Positions 16,756 to 25,892 of a DNA stretch of 64,000 nt are shown here, in pieces. The stretch lies in the NCBI RefSeq assembly GCF_026626335.1, contig NZ_JAPNTZ010000013.1, forward strand, positions 186,001-250,000. Reading direction: 5' to 3'. Every line of letters begins with the position of its first letter. Positions within the stretch are counted from its first letter, which is position 1. A model generated the notes under the pieces. It ran no database searches and had not been told where the DNA came from. It was given only the letters and a program-made list of their open reading frames with translations. A program made the translations under genes and the position numbers. The DNA is from Paractinoplanes pyxinae. GTDB lineage: Bacteria; Actinomycetota; Actinomycetes; Mycobacteriales; Micromonosporaceae.

Positions 16756-17116
16756 ACCAGATCTGCCCGCTGGCCTGACTACATTGCCGCACAGATTTCG
16801 CCTACAGGTTGGCTCGCCATGTCGCCGTTCAGCTGGAGGACGGTTCGATCGAAGCCGCCCCTACGTTCGGAGCCGCGGACGCCTGGGCCACACGATGGCC
16901 GGCACTCGGCGAACCGGCCGGGACCATCGCGGAAACGGCCCCCAGCATCGGCACCCTGGTCGAACGATCCGCGCGCACTGATGGGTGCTGCGCCGTTCGG
17001 CACAACTCAGTTTCGTGCAACAGGCTCGGGTCGGTGTCTGGCGCCGAGCGATCCGCACCCGGACCGCGGCGCTTCAGCAACCCGCGGCAGCCTCCGTCAT
17101 GCTGCGGGAAGGCGAG
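16756..17116. other. Intergenic region, possible decayed coding remnant
   Basis: No gene is supported. From 16809 one plus-strand frame reads about 55 residues with protein-like composition (LEDGSIEAAPTFGAADAW, then TLVERSAR) and then becomes Cys/Arg/Ser-rich and shadow-like. It could be a decayed gene fragment. Nothing else seen. Confidence 0.3.
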
Positions 17117-18835
17117 TCAGTGGGTGCGCTGGCCGGACCAGGCCTGCCAGAGGACTGCGTAGGGGCCGGGCTGGGTGACCAACGTGTCGTGTGGTCCGTT
17201 TTGGACAACACGGCCGTTCTCGAGGACCACTACGCGGTGGGCGGTCACGGCTTGGGTCAGGCGGTGGGCGACGATGACGGCGGTTCGGCCCTCCAGGGCG
17301 GCGGCGGCCACGCGTTCCAGCAGGCGGGCTCCGGCGCTTCCGGCCTCCGCCGTTGCCTCGTCGAGGATGGCCACCGGTGGGTCGGCCAGGATCAGGCGGG
17401 CGAAGGCCACCTGCTGGCTCTGCGCGGCCGTCAAAGTGTGGCCGCCCGCTCCGACCTCGGTGTCCAGGCCTTCCGGCAGCTGGGTCACCCAGTCCCAGGC
17501 GTCTACGGCAATCAACGCCGCCCGCAGCTCTTCGTCTGTCGCTGAGGGGCGGGCCAGGCGCAGGTCTTCGGCCAGGGGGCCAGCGAAGACGTGGACCTCC
17601 TGGGTGATCAGGGCGACCTCGCCGGCGGGGACGGCGACACTTCCGGACAGCGGGTCGTGCACGCCGGCTATCACCTTGGCCAGGCTTGTCTTTCCGGCTC
17701 CGGTCGAGCCGACCACGGCCACCCGTTCGCCGCGGGCCACCGTGAGGTCGATGCCGTGCAGGACGGGGCGGTCGGGGTGGTAGCCGAAGGTGAGGTCGCG
17801 AACCTCGATGGCCGCGGGGGCCTCCGACGGCTGGGCGAACGACCGGGCCGGGGTGGTCAGGGAGGCCACGCCGACCAGGCGGTTCAGGCCCGAGGCGGCC
17901 GCCTGCGCGTCGTCGACCAGGGCCAGTGCGGTGTTGACCGGGTTGAACAGGCCGTGGAAGTACAGGGCGGCGGCGGTAGCCGTGCCCAGGCTGATGGTGT
18001 CACCGCGTACGAGAAAAAAGCCTGTCGCCAGCACCGCGGCCAGGCCGGCGAACTCGGCGACGTGCAAGCGGGCGTAGAAACGGGTCTGCAGGGCCACGCC
18101 GCGCAGCAGCAGGTCGACCGCCTGCTGGGAGCGGGTGGCCACGCGACCGCTGTGCTCGCCGGCGATGCGGAAGGCGCGGATCGTCGGCGCGCCGTCGATG
18201 GTGGCCAGCAGGTGGTGCTGCTGCGCGGCCACGGCCACCCGCTGCTTGGCATAGAGCGGCACGGCGCGGCGGGCATACCAATTGACCGTGTACGCCTGAA
18301 CAGGCACCGCCACCAGCGCCGCGACCAGGAAGCGCCAGTCCAGCACGGCCAGACCGCCCAGGGTCAGAACGATCGTCAGCAGCGCGCGCGTGAACTCGGG
18401 CAGCGCCGTGCGAGCAGCCTCGGCCACGACCGACACGTCGTTGGTGACGCGTGACGTGAGGTCGCCCACGCCGGCCTGCTCGACCTGTTCCAGCGGCAGT
18501 CGCAGCGCCGACTCGACGAAGCGTTCGCGCAGGCGGGCCAGCGTGTCCTCGCCGACCTGGGCCAGCAGCGCGATGCCGAAACCGGCCAGCGCCGCCTCGA
18601 CCAGGGCGGCGGCCAGCAGCCCCACCCCGGCCACGATGAACTCGCTCGTGGCGCCGCCGCGGGTGGCCAGGTCGACGATGTGGCCGAGCAGCGGGGGCGC
18701 GACCAGGCCGGCGATCGTGCCGGCGATCAGCAGGAGCAGGGCGCCGGTGAGGCGGGCGCGCTGCGGTTTGAGGAAGCCGAGGACGACGGCACGCGTGCGC
18801 GCCCCGGTCGCGATCGGGAGCAGGGTCGTCGTCAT
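17117..18835 (-). CDS. ABC half-transporter A (intact Walker A/B, degenerate signature)
   Basis: 572 residues: six-helix exporter membrane domain (~1-320), then an ATPase domain. Walker A GSTGAGKTS, Walker B PVAILDEATAE and the H-loop IVAHRLTQ are intact, but the signature that should be LSGGQ reads LTAAQSQQ. It forms a heterodimer with half-transporter B, whose start it follows with a 4-nt overlap (ATGA). In that dimer the single competent ATP site uses this subunit's Walker motifs with the partner's LSGGQ. Its place at the end of a siderophore-uptake operon suggests handling of a siderophore or its ferric complex, like mycobacterial IrtAB; direction of transport is not shown by the sequence. 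Confidence 0.92.
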   Translation of the reverse strand: MTTTLLPIATGARTRAVVLGFLKPQRARLTGALLLLIAGTIAGLVAPPLLGHIVDLATRGGATSEFIVAGVGLLAAALVEAALAGFGIALLAQVGEDTLARLRERFVESALRLPLEQVEQAGVGDLTSRVTNDVSVVAEAARTALPEFTRALLTIVLTLGGLAVLDWRFLVAALVAVPVQAYTVNWYARRAVPLYAKQRVAVAAQQHHLLATIDGAPTIRAFRIAGEHSGRVATRSQQAVDLLLRGVALQTRFYARLHVAEFAGLAAVLATGFFLVRGDTISLGTATAAALYFHGLFNPVNTALALVDDAQAAASGLNRLVGVASLTTPARSFAQPSEAPAAIEVRDLTFGYHPDRPVLHGIDLTVARGERVAVVGSTGAGKTSLAKVIAGVHDPLSGSVAVPAGEVALITQEVHVFAGPLAEDLRLARPSATDEELRAALIAVDAWDWVTQLPEGLDTEVGAGGHTLTAAQSQQVAFARLILADPPVAILDEATAEAGSAGARLLERVAAAALEGRTAVIVAHRLTQAVTAHRVVVLENGRVVQNGPHDTLVTQPGPYAVLWQAWSGQRTH

Positions 18836-20472
18836 GCGAGCACGGTCTCCCGGTACGTCTCGTCGCCGGCGGCCAGGTCGCCGTGGGCGCCGTCGGCCCG
18901 CACCGTCCCGTCGTGCAGGAACACCACCCGGTCGGTGATCGCGAGCAGGGCCGGGCTGGTGGTGACGAGGATGGTCGTCCGCCCCTCGCGCATCTCCCGC
19001 AGCCGGGCCGCGATGCGGGCCTCGGTCACCGCGTCCACGGCAGTGGTCGGGTCGTGCAGCACCAGCACCGGCGCGTCGGCGGCCAGGGCCCGGGCCAGCG
19101 CGATCCGTTGCCGCTGCCCGCCGGAGAGCGATCGGGCGCCGTCGTCGAGCACGGCGTCGAGGCCGTGGGGCCGGGTGCGGACCACCTCGTCGGCGTCGGC
19201 GGCGGCCATAGCGGCTTCCACGGTGGCCGGCTCGGCGCGGTCGAGCGAGACGGCCGAGCGGATGGTGCCGTCGAAGAGGTCGGTGTGGTGGTCGACGGCG
19301 AGCACGGCGGCCCGCAGGTCGTCCGGTTCGAGCGCGGCCACCGTGACGCCGTCCAGTTCGACCAGGCCGTCGTCCGGGTCGGCCGACCGGCCCAGCAGGC
19401 GCAGGATCTCGGTGGCGGCGGCCGCGTCGGTGGCGACGATGCCGATTGTTTCGCCCGGTGCAATTTTGACGGCCACATCGCGTACGCGGAAATCGATCTG
19501 ACCCCGTACCGGAGTGACCGGGGTCGAGTCACCGCCGGTGACCGCGACCGGAGCCGACAGCACCGCCTCGATGCGCCGGGACGACGCGCGCCCCTGGGCG
19601 AGATCGGCGCCGAGCCAGCCGAACGTCGACAGTGGACCGACGAGGAACTGGGCCAGGCCGACCGACGAGATCAGCTGACCCACGGTGATGGAACCGCGCG
19701 CGGCCAGGATGCCGCCGACCACCGCGATGACGCCCAGGAACAGCCCGCTGACGACCAGAACCACGCCCTGATAGGCCGCCTCGGTGCGAGCCGCCCGAAC
19801 AGTCGCGGCCAGGGCGACCTGACTGCGCCGCCGGTAGCGGGCGACCGCCGCCTCCTCGGCCCGCAGGCCCTTCACCACGCGCAGCCCTTCGACCAGGTCG
19901 GCCGCGACCCCCGAGGCCTGCGCGGCGTGTTCCTGCTCGGCCTCGCTGCGCTCCTCGAGCGGGTTGCCGATGAACCGGGTCAGCCAGAGCAGCGGCGGCA
20001 GACCCAGCAGTACGAGCAATCCGAGCGGGATCGAGATGGCCAGCAGCAGAACGGCGGTGAAGATGATGGCGATCAGCGCCGCGAAGCCGTAGACGACGGC
20101 CACCGCCACGCCACCCACCCGCGTGGTGTCGCTGGTGGCGATCGAGACCAGGGCGCCGGGCAGCCGGCCGGTCTCGGCGCCGCCGCGGTCGTGCAGCACG
20201 CGCCGGGTCACCCGCAGGCGCAGGTTGTGGGCCGTCAGCTCGCATGCGCGTTCGGCGGTGCGGGCGCCCCACCGGTAGCTGTAGCTCAATCCGATGTAGA
20301 CAGCACCGAGAACGCCCAGCCACAGCGCGAGGTCGCCGACGCCCCCGCCGACCGCGCGGTCGATGATGACGCCGATCAGGAACGGGACCGAGGCCTCCCC
20401 CGCCTGGTGCAGGGTGGCGAACAGCGCGCCCAGGCCGATCAGGCGCTTCTGTTCCATGAGCGCAGCTTTCAC
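18832..20472 (-). CDS. ABC half-transporter B (no Walker A, intact LSGGQ)
   Basis: 546 residues with exporter-type membrane domain and ATPase domain. Its own nucleotide site is destroyed: the P-loop reads IVATDAAAATE with no GxxGxGK, Walker B ends VLVLHDPTTAVD with Pro for the catalytic Glu, and the H-loop His is lost (ILVTTSPALLA). The signature RSLSGGQRQRIALARAL is perfect. This is the exact complement of half-transporter A, so B contributes only the signature to one working site. GTG 20472 overlaps the preceding stop by 4 nt (GTGA); an ATG five codons later (20457) is possible. Part of the iron operon. Confidence 0.92.
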   Translation of the reverse strand: MKAALMEQKRLIGLGALFATLHQAGEASVPFLIGVIIDRAVGGGVGDLALWLGVLGAVYIGLSYSYRWGARTAERACELTAHNLRLRVTRRVLHDRGGAETGRLPGALVSIATSDTTRVGGVAVAVVYGFAALIAIIFTAVLLLAISIPLGLLVLLGLPPLLWLTRFIGNPLEERSEAEQEHAAQASGVAADLVEGLRVVKGLRAEEAAVARYRRRSQVALAATVRAARTEAAYQGVVLVVSGLFLGVIAVVGGILAARGSITVGQLISSVGLAQFLVGPLSTFGWLGADLAQGRASSRRIEAVLSAPVAVTGGDSTPVTPVRGQIDFRVRDVAVKIAPGETIGIVATDAAAATEILRLLGRSADPDDGLVELDGVTVAALEPDDLRAAVLAVDHHTDLFDGTIRSAVSLDRAEPATVEAAMAAADADEVVRTRPHGLDAVLDDGARSLSGGQRQRIALARALAADAPVLVLHDPTTAVDAVTEARIAARLREMREGRTTILVTTSPALLAITDRVVFLHDGTVRADGAHGDLAAGDETYRETVLA

Positions 20473-21293
20473 GCTCGCGCTGCTTCGGGCGTACGGACGC
20501 CACGCCGACGGTGACGGTCGGCCGGAACCACCATCGGGGTGCCGGTCTCGGGGTCGTCGATCACCCGGCACGGCATCGCGAACACCTCCTCGACCCGCTC
20601 GGCCGTCATCACCTCGGCCGGCGGGCCCTGCGCGACGACCGAGCCCGCCTTCATCACGATGAGCTCGGTGGCGTACCGGCAGGCGTGGTTCAGGTCGTGC
20701 AGCACGGCGACGACCGTGCGGCCCTGCTCGTGCAGTTCGGCGCAGAGGTCGAGCACTTCGAACTGGTGCGACAGGTCCAGGAACGTGGTCGGCTCGTCGA
20801 GCAGCAGGATCGGGGTCTGCTGAGCCAGCGCCATGGCCAGCCAGACCCGCTGCCGCTGACCGCCCGACAGCTCGTCGACGAAGCGGTCGGCCAGATCGGA
20901 CACCTCGGTCAGCCGCATCGCCTCGGCCACGGCCGTCTCGTCCTCGGGCGACCACTGCCGCAGCAGGCGCTGGTGGGCGAACCGGCCGCGGGCGACCAGT
21001 TCCTCGACCACGATGCCGCCCGGCACGATCGGCGCCTGCGGCAGCATGCCCAGCTGCTTGGCGACCTGCTTCGACGGGTACGAGGCGATGGCCTGCCCGT
21101 CCAGCCAGACCGCACCGGACTGTGGCTTGAGCACGCGGGCCAGCGCCTTGAGCAGCGTCGACTTGCCGCACGCGTTGGGACCGACGATGACCGTGAACGA
21201 GCCGTCGGTGATCCCGACGTCGAGCTTGTCGGCGACGACCCGCTTGTCGTACGCGAGCGTCAGCTCCTCGGCCCTCAGGCGGGGTTCGGTCAT
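20469..21293 (-). CDS. Ferric-siderophore import ATPase (FepC/FecE family)
   Basis: 274 residues. Powers ferric-siderophore import through the FecCD permeases upstream. Walker A GPNACGKST, signature DELSGGQRQRVWLAMAL, Walker B TPILLLDEPTTFLDLSHQ and H-loop VAVLHDLNHACRYA are all intact; the THFLDLSHQ-like D-loop and NHACRY are hallmarks of the FepC group. ATG 21293 overlaps the stop of the permease gene by 4 nt. The last ~15 residues are Arg-rich. Confidence 0.96.
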   Translation of the reverse strand: MTEPRLRAEELTLAYDKRVVADKLDVGITDGSFTVIVGPNACGKSTLLKALARVLKPQSGAVWLDGQAIASYPSKQVAKQLGMLPQAPIVPGGIVVEELVARGRFAHQRLLRQWSPEDETAVAEAMRLTEVSDLADRFVDELSGGQRQRVWLAMALAQQTPILLLDEPTTFLDLSHQFEVLDLCAELHEQGRTVVAVLHDLNHACRYATELIVMKAGSVVAQGPPAEVMTAERVEEVFAMPCRVIDDPETGTPMVVPADRHRRRGVRTPEAARA

Positions 21294-22315
21294 CGTCTCG
21301 CTCCTCGCTCGCGGAACAGCAACCAGGTCAGATAGACGCCACCGAGCGCGGCGGTGATGATGCCGACCGGCATGTCGACGTCCGGCAGGGTGTTCTGCGC
21401 GGCCCAGTCGCCAGCCGACAGCAGCGCGGCGCCCATCATGGCCGCGGGCAGGATGCCGGCGCTGGGCGAACGGCTCAACCGGGCGGCCAGCGGCGGGGCG
21501 GCCAGGGCCACGAAGGCGATCGGGCCGGCCGCTGCGGTCGCGCCGGCCGAGAGGCCCACGGCGGCCAGGGCCAGGATGGCTCGGCTGCGCTCCACCGGCA
21601 CGCCGTGCAGCACGGCCATCTCGTCGCCGAGCGCCAGCAGCTTGAGGTGCCGTCCGAAGTAGACGACGGTCGGCAGCAGCAGGACGACCGTCACGGCGGC
21701 GATGACGACCTCGGTCCAGCCGCGCCCGTTGACGCTGCCGATCAGCCACACCTGGGCCGCGATGGCCTCGTTGAGGCGGGCCCGATAGATCAGGTACGAG
21801 TTCAGCGCCTCGAGCAGCGCGGAGACCCCGATGCCCATGAGCACGAGCCGGAAGGGCTGCACACCGCGGCGGAACGCCAGCAGGTACACGACCACGGCGG
21901 TGATCACGCAACCGACGATCGCGCCCGCCCCCACCTGCGCACCGCCGCCCCCGGCGATCAGCATGACGATGAGCGCGCCGCTGGCCGCGCCGGTGGTCAG
22001 CCCGATGAAGTCGGGGCTGCCGAGGGGGTTGCGGGTGAGGCTCTGGAAGACCGCACCGCTGGCGCCGAGGGCCGCGCCGACCAGCAGCGTCACCAGCACC
22101 CGGGGCAGGCGCAGCTCGTACACGATGAAGTCGGTGCCGGCGTCGCCCTTCCCGGCCAGGCTGCGCAGCACGTCGGCCACCGGGACGGGGAAGTCGCCGG
22201 TGGTCAGGTTGACCAGCGCCACGGCCAGGGCAGCCAGCAGAAGCAGGACACCGACGATCAGGGCGCGGGGGTAGACGCGTACGGAGAGGCCGGCGCCTCG
22301 AATGACAGTTCTCAC
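21290..22315 (-). CDS. FecCD-family siderophore permease 2
   Basis: 341-residue permease with about nine to ten helices. Family motifs: ELRLPRVLVTLLVGAALGAS, GAVFQSLTRNPLGSPDFIG and GPIAFVALAAPPLAARL. Start GTG 22315 overlaps the stop of permease 1 (GTGA). Forms the import channel with permease 1, the ATPase and the lipoprotein. Confidence 0.95.
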   Translation of the reverse strand: MRTVIRGAGLSVRVYPRALIVGVLLLLAALAVALVNLTTGDFPVPVADVLRSLAGKGDAGTDFIVYELRLPRVLVTLLVGAALGASGAVFQSLTRNPLGSPDFIGLTTGAASGALIVMLIAGGGGAQVGAGAIVGCVITAVVVYLLAFRRGVQPFRLVLMGIGVSALLEALNSYLIYRARLNEAIAAQVWLIGSVNGRGWTEVVIAAVTVVLLLPTVVYFGRHLKLLALGDEMAVLHGVPVERSRAILALAAVGLSAGATAAAGPIAFVALAAPPLAARLSRSPSAGILPAAMMGAALLSAGDWAAQNTLPDVDMPVGIITAALGGVYLTWLLFRERGARR

Positions 22316-23361
22316 AGCGAACTCAATCGACGGCGGCGGCACAGGGCGATGAACAGCGGCGCACCCAGGAACGCAGTGACCACGCCGACCGGAAGCTCGG
22401 CCGGGATGACCAGCACCCGCCCCAGCACATCGGCGCCCAGCAGCAGGGCCGGGCCGAGAATCACCGCGTACGCGAGAATCCAGCGATAGTCCGACCCGAC
22501 GATCATGCGGGCCGCGTAGGGAACGGCGAGCCCGAGAAACCAGATCGGCCCGGCAGCGGCGGTGGCCGCCCCGCACAGCAGGGTCACCGACAGCAGACCG
22601 AGAGCCCTGATGCGTACGGGATGGGCCCCCACCGACTTGGCCGAGTCGTCGCCCAGGCTGAGCGCGTTGAGCTGCCGTCCCAGCACCAGCGCGAGGACGA
22701 TGCCCACCACCAGGAACGGCAGGATCCGCAGAACCGTGCCGGCGTCGCGGTCCGAGAACGAGCCGACGTCCCAGTGCCGGTAGCGGTCGAACGCCTCGCG
22801 CCGCAGCACCAGCACCACCCACACGACCGCGCCGAGCACCGCCGTGATCGAGACGCCGGCCAGGATCTGACGCTCCGGAGTGGGATGTCGCCCGGCCCCA
22901 CCCAGCGCGAACACCGCGGCCGAGGTGAGCGCGGCGCCGACGAACGCGAACCAGACGTAGCCGGAGGCGGTGGTGACGCCGAGGAAGGCGATGGCCGTCA
23001 CCACGGCGGTCGAGGCACCCATGTTCACGCCGAGCAGACCGGGTTCGGCCAGCGGGTTGCGGGTGAGCGCCTGCATGACCGTGCCGGCCAGGCCCAGGGC
23101 GGCGCCGACCCCGATGCCGAGCAGCGTCCGCGGCAGGCGCAGGTCGTGGACGATCGCCGACTCGGCGGAGTTGTCGGAGTGCCACAGCACCTGCCACACC
23201 GTGGAGAACGCGATGGTGCGACTGCCGATCGCGATGCTCAGGGCGATGACGACAAATAGGACAGCCACGGCCGCCACGAACCCGATCCAGCGCCGCTGCG
23301 CCCGCTTCTGATGCGGGCTGGAGGGCGGGGCCGCAATGACGGCGGTCAACGTACGCTCCAT
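22312..23361 (-). CDS. FecCD-family siderophore permease 1
   Basis: 349 residues. Motifs: DLRLPRTLLGIGVGAALGLA, GTVMQALTRNPLAEPGLLG and GPIWFLGLAVPYAARMIVG. First gene of the five-gene minus-strand iron operon; the iron box sits 12 bp upstream of its ATG, so the whole operon should be repressed when iron is plentiful. The N-terminal ~25 residues are cytosolic and Pro/Arg-rich. Confidence 0.95.
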   Translation of the reverse strand: MERTLTAVIAAPPSSPHQKRAQRRWIGFVAAVAVLFVVIALSIAIGSRTIAFSTVWQVLWHSDNSAESAIVHDLRLPRTLLGIGVGAALGLAGTVMQALTRNPLAEPGLLGVNMGASTAVVTAIAFLGVTTASGYVWFAFVGAALTSAAVFALGGAGRHPTPERQILAGVSITAVLGAVVWVVLVLRREAFDRYRHWDVGSFSDRDAGTVLRILPFLVVGIVLALVLGRQLNALSLGDDSAKSVGAHPVRIRALGLLSVTLLCGAATAAAGPIWFLGLAVPYAARMIVGSDYRWILAYAVILGPALLLGADVLGRVLVIPAELPVGVVTAFLGAPLFIALCRRRRLSSL

Positions 23362-23372
23362 GGGTTCTGCGT

Positions 23373-23391
23373 TTAGGTGAGGCTAACCTAC
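23373..23391. promoter_or_regulatory. Iron box (IdeR/DmdR binding site)
   Basis: The 19-mer TTAGGTGAGGCTAACCTAC matches the actinobacterial iron-box consensus TTAGGTTAGGCTAACCTAA at 17 of 19 positions. It lies in the divergent promoter between the fecCD operon (minus) and the binding-protein gene (plus), so one regulator site could control both. Confidence 0.93.
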
Positions 23392-23447
23392 ACTCGCCTT
23401 CGAGGTCACCCGTCCCGGGGCCTCGCGTTTGTCGAAAGGAACAGCCC

Positions 23448-24506
23448 GTGCGGCTCTTCAATATCCGGCGGACTGCCACTGTGGCGGCGGCCGGGCTTCT
23501 CCTCGCGCTGACCGCGTGCGGACCGAACAGCGAGAACGACGAGCCGGCGGCCACCGCCGGCAGTGCCTCGGCCGGGGCCGACGCCGCCGCCTTCCCGGTG
23601 TCGATCGACCACAAATTCGGCACCACCGAGATCAAGGCCGAGCCCAAGCGGATCGTCACCGTCGGCCTGGTCGAGCAGGACGCCCTGCTGGCGATGGGCG
23701 TCGTCCCGGTCGCGACGACCGAGTGGTTCGGCGAGAAGCCGGGCGCGATCTGGCCGTGGGCGACGGCCGCGCTCGGCTCGGCGGCCAAGCCCGAGGTGCT
23801 GACCTTCACCGACGGCATCCAGTTCGAGAAGGTGGCGGCGCTCAAGCCCGACCTGATCCTGGCCGTCTACTCCGGCCTGACCAACGAGGACTACGCCAAG
23901 CTGTCGAAGATGGCGCCGACCGTCGCGCAGCCCAAGGGCCAGGTCGACTACGGCGTGGGCTGGCAGGAATTGACGCGTACGGTCGGCAAGTCCGTCGGTC
24001 GCTCGGCGCAGGCCGAGAAGCTGGTCACCGACACCGAGGGCCTGTTCACCAAGGTGAAGCAGGAGCACCCGGAGTTCGCCGGCAAGACCGGCCTGATGGC
24101 CACCACCTACGAGGGCTACTGGGTCTACGGCACACAGGACCCGCGCGGCCGCCTGCTCACCGACCTCGGCTTCACGCTGCCGGCCGGCCTCGACGAGGTG
24201 ACCGGCAAGGAGTTCGGCGCCAACCTGTCGAAGGAACGCACCGACCTGCTCGACGTGGACATGCTCGTCTGGATCGTCGACAACTACGACGCCGACAAGA
24301 AGAAGGTCCAGGCCGACCCGCTGTACTCGAAGCTCAAGGTGAAGACCGAGGCCCGCGACCTCTACGTCGAGAACCTGGAGGAGGTCGGCGCGGCCACGTC
24401 GTTCATCTCGGTGCTGAGCCTGCCGTTCCTGCTCGACAAGCTGGTCCCCCAGATGGCCGCCGCCGTCGACGGCGACCCGGCCACCGCGGTCGTCCGCGCA
24501 TCCTGA
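23448..24506 (+). CDS. Ferric-siderophore substrate-binding lipoprotein
   Basis: 352 residues. GTG 23448 follows AAAGGA. A lipoprotein signal peptide (MRLFNIRR, hydrophobic core, lipobox LTAC with Cys ~24) anchors it outside the membrane. The class III binding fold is evident: PKRIVTVGLVEQDALLAMGV, EKVAALKPDLILAVYSG and the closing FISVLSLPFLLDKLVPQM. It captures the ferric siderophore and passes it to the divergent permeases. Expression should rise when iron is scarce through the shared iron box. Confidence 0.96.
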   Translation: MRLFNIRRTATVAAAGLLLALTACGPNSENDEPAATAGSASAGADAAAFPVSIDHKFGTTEIKAEPKRIVTVGLVEQDALLAMGVVPVATTEWFGEKPGAIWPWATAALGSAAKPEVLTFTDGIQFEKVAALKPDLILAVYSGLTNEDYAKLSKMAPTVAQPKGQVDYGVGWQELTRTVGKSVGRSAQAEKLVTDTEGLFTKVKQEHPEFAGKTGLMATTYEGYWVYGTQDPRGRLLTDLGFTLPAGLDEVTGKEFGANLSKERTDLLDVDMLVWIVDNYDADKKKVQADPLYSKLKVKTEARDLYVENLEEVGAATSFISVLSLPFLLDKLVPQMAAAVDGDPATAVVRAS

Positions 24507-24511
24507 ACAGT

Positions 24512-24543
24512 GCCGTGGCCAGGCAGTCCGGCCTGGCCACGGC
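24512..24543. terminator. Bidirectional terminator hairpin
   Basis: Perfect 13-bp stem GCCGTGGCCAGGC / GCCTGGCCACGGC with a 6-nt loop, between the convergent binding-protein and acyl-CoA dehydrogenase genes. Confidence 0.85.
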
Positions 24544-24551
24544 CACTTCGG

Positions 24552-25706
24552 TCAGTCCTTGAGCAGCTGGCGGGCCATGACGACGCGCTGGACCTGGTTC
24601 GTGCCCTCGTAGATCTGGGTGATTTTGGCGTCGCGCATCATGCGCTCGACCGGGTAGTCGCGGGTGTAGCCGTACCCGCCCAGCAGCTGGACCGCGTCGG
24701 TGGTGATTTCCATGGCGGCGTCGGACGCGAAGCACTTCGCGGCGGCGCCGAAGTAGGTCAGGTCGGCGTCGCCGCGCTCGCTCTTGCCGGCGGCGACGTA
24801 CGTCAGCTGACGGGCCGCCTCGAGCTTCATGCCCATGTCGGCCAGCATGAACTGCACGCCCTGGAAGTCGGCGACGGGCTTGCCGAACTGCTTGCGCTCC
24901 TTCACGTAGTCCTTGGCGAAGTCGAGCGCGCCTTGAGCGATGCCCAGCGCCTGCGCCGCGATCGTCACCCGGGTGTGATCGAGGGTCTTCATGGCGGTCG
25001 CGAAGCCGGTGCCCTCGTCACCGATCATGCGGTCGGCCGGGATGCGTACGTTGTCGAAGTAGACCTCACGGGTCGGTGAGCCCTTGATGCCGAGCTTCTT
25101 CTCGGGGGCGCCGAAGCTGACGCCGGCATCCGCCTTCTCGACCACGAAGGCCGAGATGCCCTTGGACCGCTTGGTCGGGTCGGTGACCGCGAAGACCGTG
25201 TAGTACTCCGACACGCCCGCGTTGGTGATCCAGCGCTTGACGCCGTTGAGCACCCAGTGATCCCCGTCACGGACGGCCCGGGTGGTCATCGAGGCGGCGT
25301 CCGAGCCGGCCTCGGGCTCCGACAGGCAGTACGAGAACATCGCCTCGCCCGAGGCGACCTTCGGCAGATATTTCTGCTTGAGCTCTTCGGAGGCGGCGAT
25401 CAGCAGCGGCATCGTGCCGAGCTTGTTGACCGCGGGGATCAGCGACGACGAGCCGCAGGCGCGGGCCACCTCTTCGATGACGATCGCGGTGGCCAGGGCG
25501 TCGGCGCCGGCCCCGCCGTACTCGACGGGGATGTGCGGCGCGTGGAAGTCGCTCGAGCGCAGGGCGTCGTACGAGGCCTTGGGGAACTCGCCGGTCTCGT
25601 CGGCCTCGGCTGCGTTCGGCGCCACCCGGGCGTCGCACACCTCGCGCACCGCGGCGCGGATGGTCTCGTGGTCCTCCGGCAGCTGGTAGACGTCGAACTC
25701 GCTCAT
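24552..25706 (-). CDS. Acyl-CoA dehydrogenase
   Basis: 384-residue FAD flavoenzyme that oxidises acyl-CoA to enoyl-CoA. Signatures: SYCLSEPEAGSDAASMTTRA (first family signature), WITNAGVSEYYTVFAV, and the C-terminal CFASDAAMEITTDAVQLLGG with GYTRDYPVERMMRDAKITQIYEGTN, which contains the catalytic Glu (IYEGTNQ). The set resembles short-chain/butyryl-CoA dehydrogenases; exact chain length is not decidable. Upstream 186 bp separate it from the divergent giant membrane-protein gene. Confidence 0.95.
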   Translation of the reverse strand: MSEFDVYQLPEDHETIRAAVREVCDARVAPNAAEADETGEFPKASYDALRSSDFHAPHIPVEYGGAGADALATAIVIEEVARACGSSSLIPAVNKLGTMPLLIAASEELKQKYLPKVASGEAMFSYCLSEPEAGSDAASMTTRAVRDGDHWVLNGVKRWITNAGVSEYYTVFAVTDPTKRSKGISAFVVEKADAGVSFGAPEKKLGIKGSPTREVYFDNVRIPADRMIGDEGTGFATAMKTLDHTRVTIAAQALGIAQGALDFAKDYVKERKQFGKPVADFQGVQFMLADMGMKLEAARQLTYVAAGKSERGDADLTYFGAAAKCFASDAAMEITTDAVQLLGGYGYTRDYPVERMMRDAKITQIYEGTNQVQRVVMARQLLKD

Positions 25707-25892
25707 TGGCCTGGCCCCTTCGGTTGTGCAGTCCCGCCGCTATGTTACTGGCGCGTAGCGTACGCCGACCAGACCCTGGGTAAGACGCCTGCGGGCGTTT
25801 TCTATAGATGTCGGCCCCCGTGAGCCTGTTCTAATGAGGTGTCGGACCGGCATGCTCTAGACAAGGTGTGGCCGGCAGGTCGAGGAGGTTCC

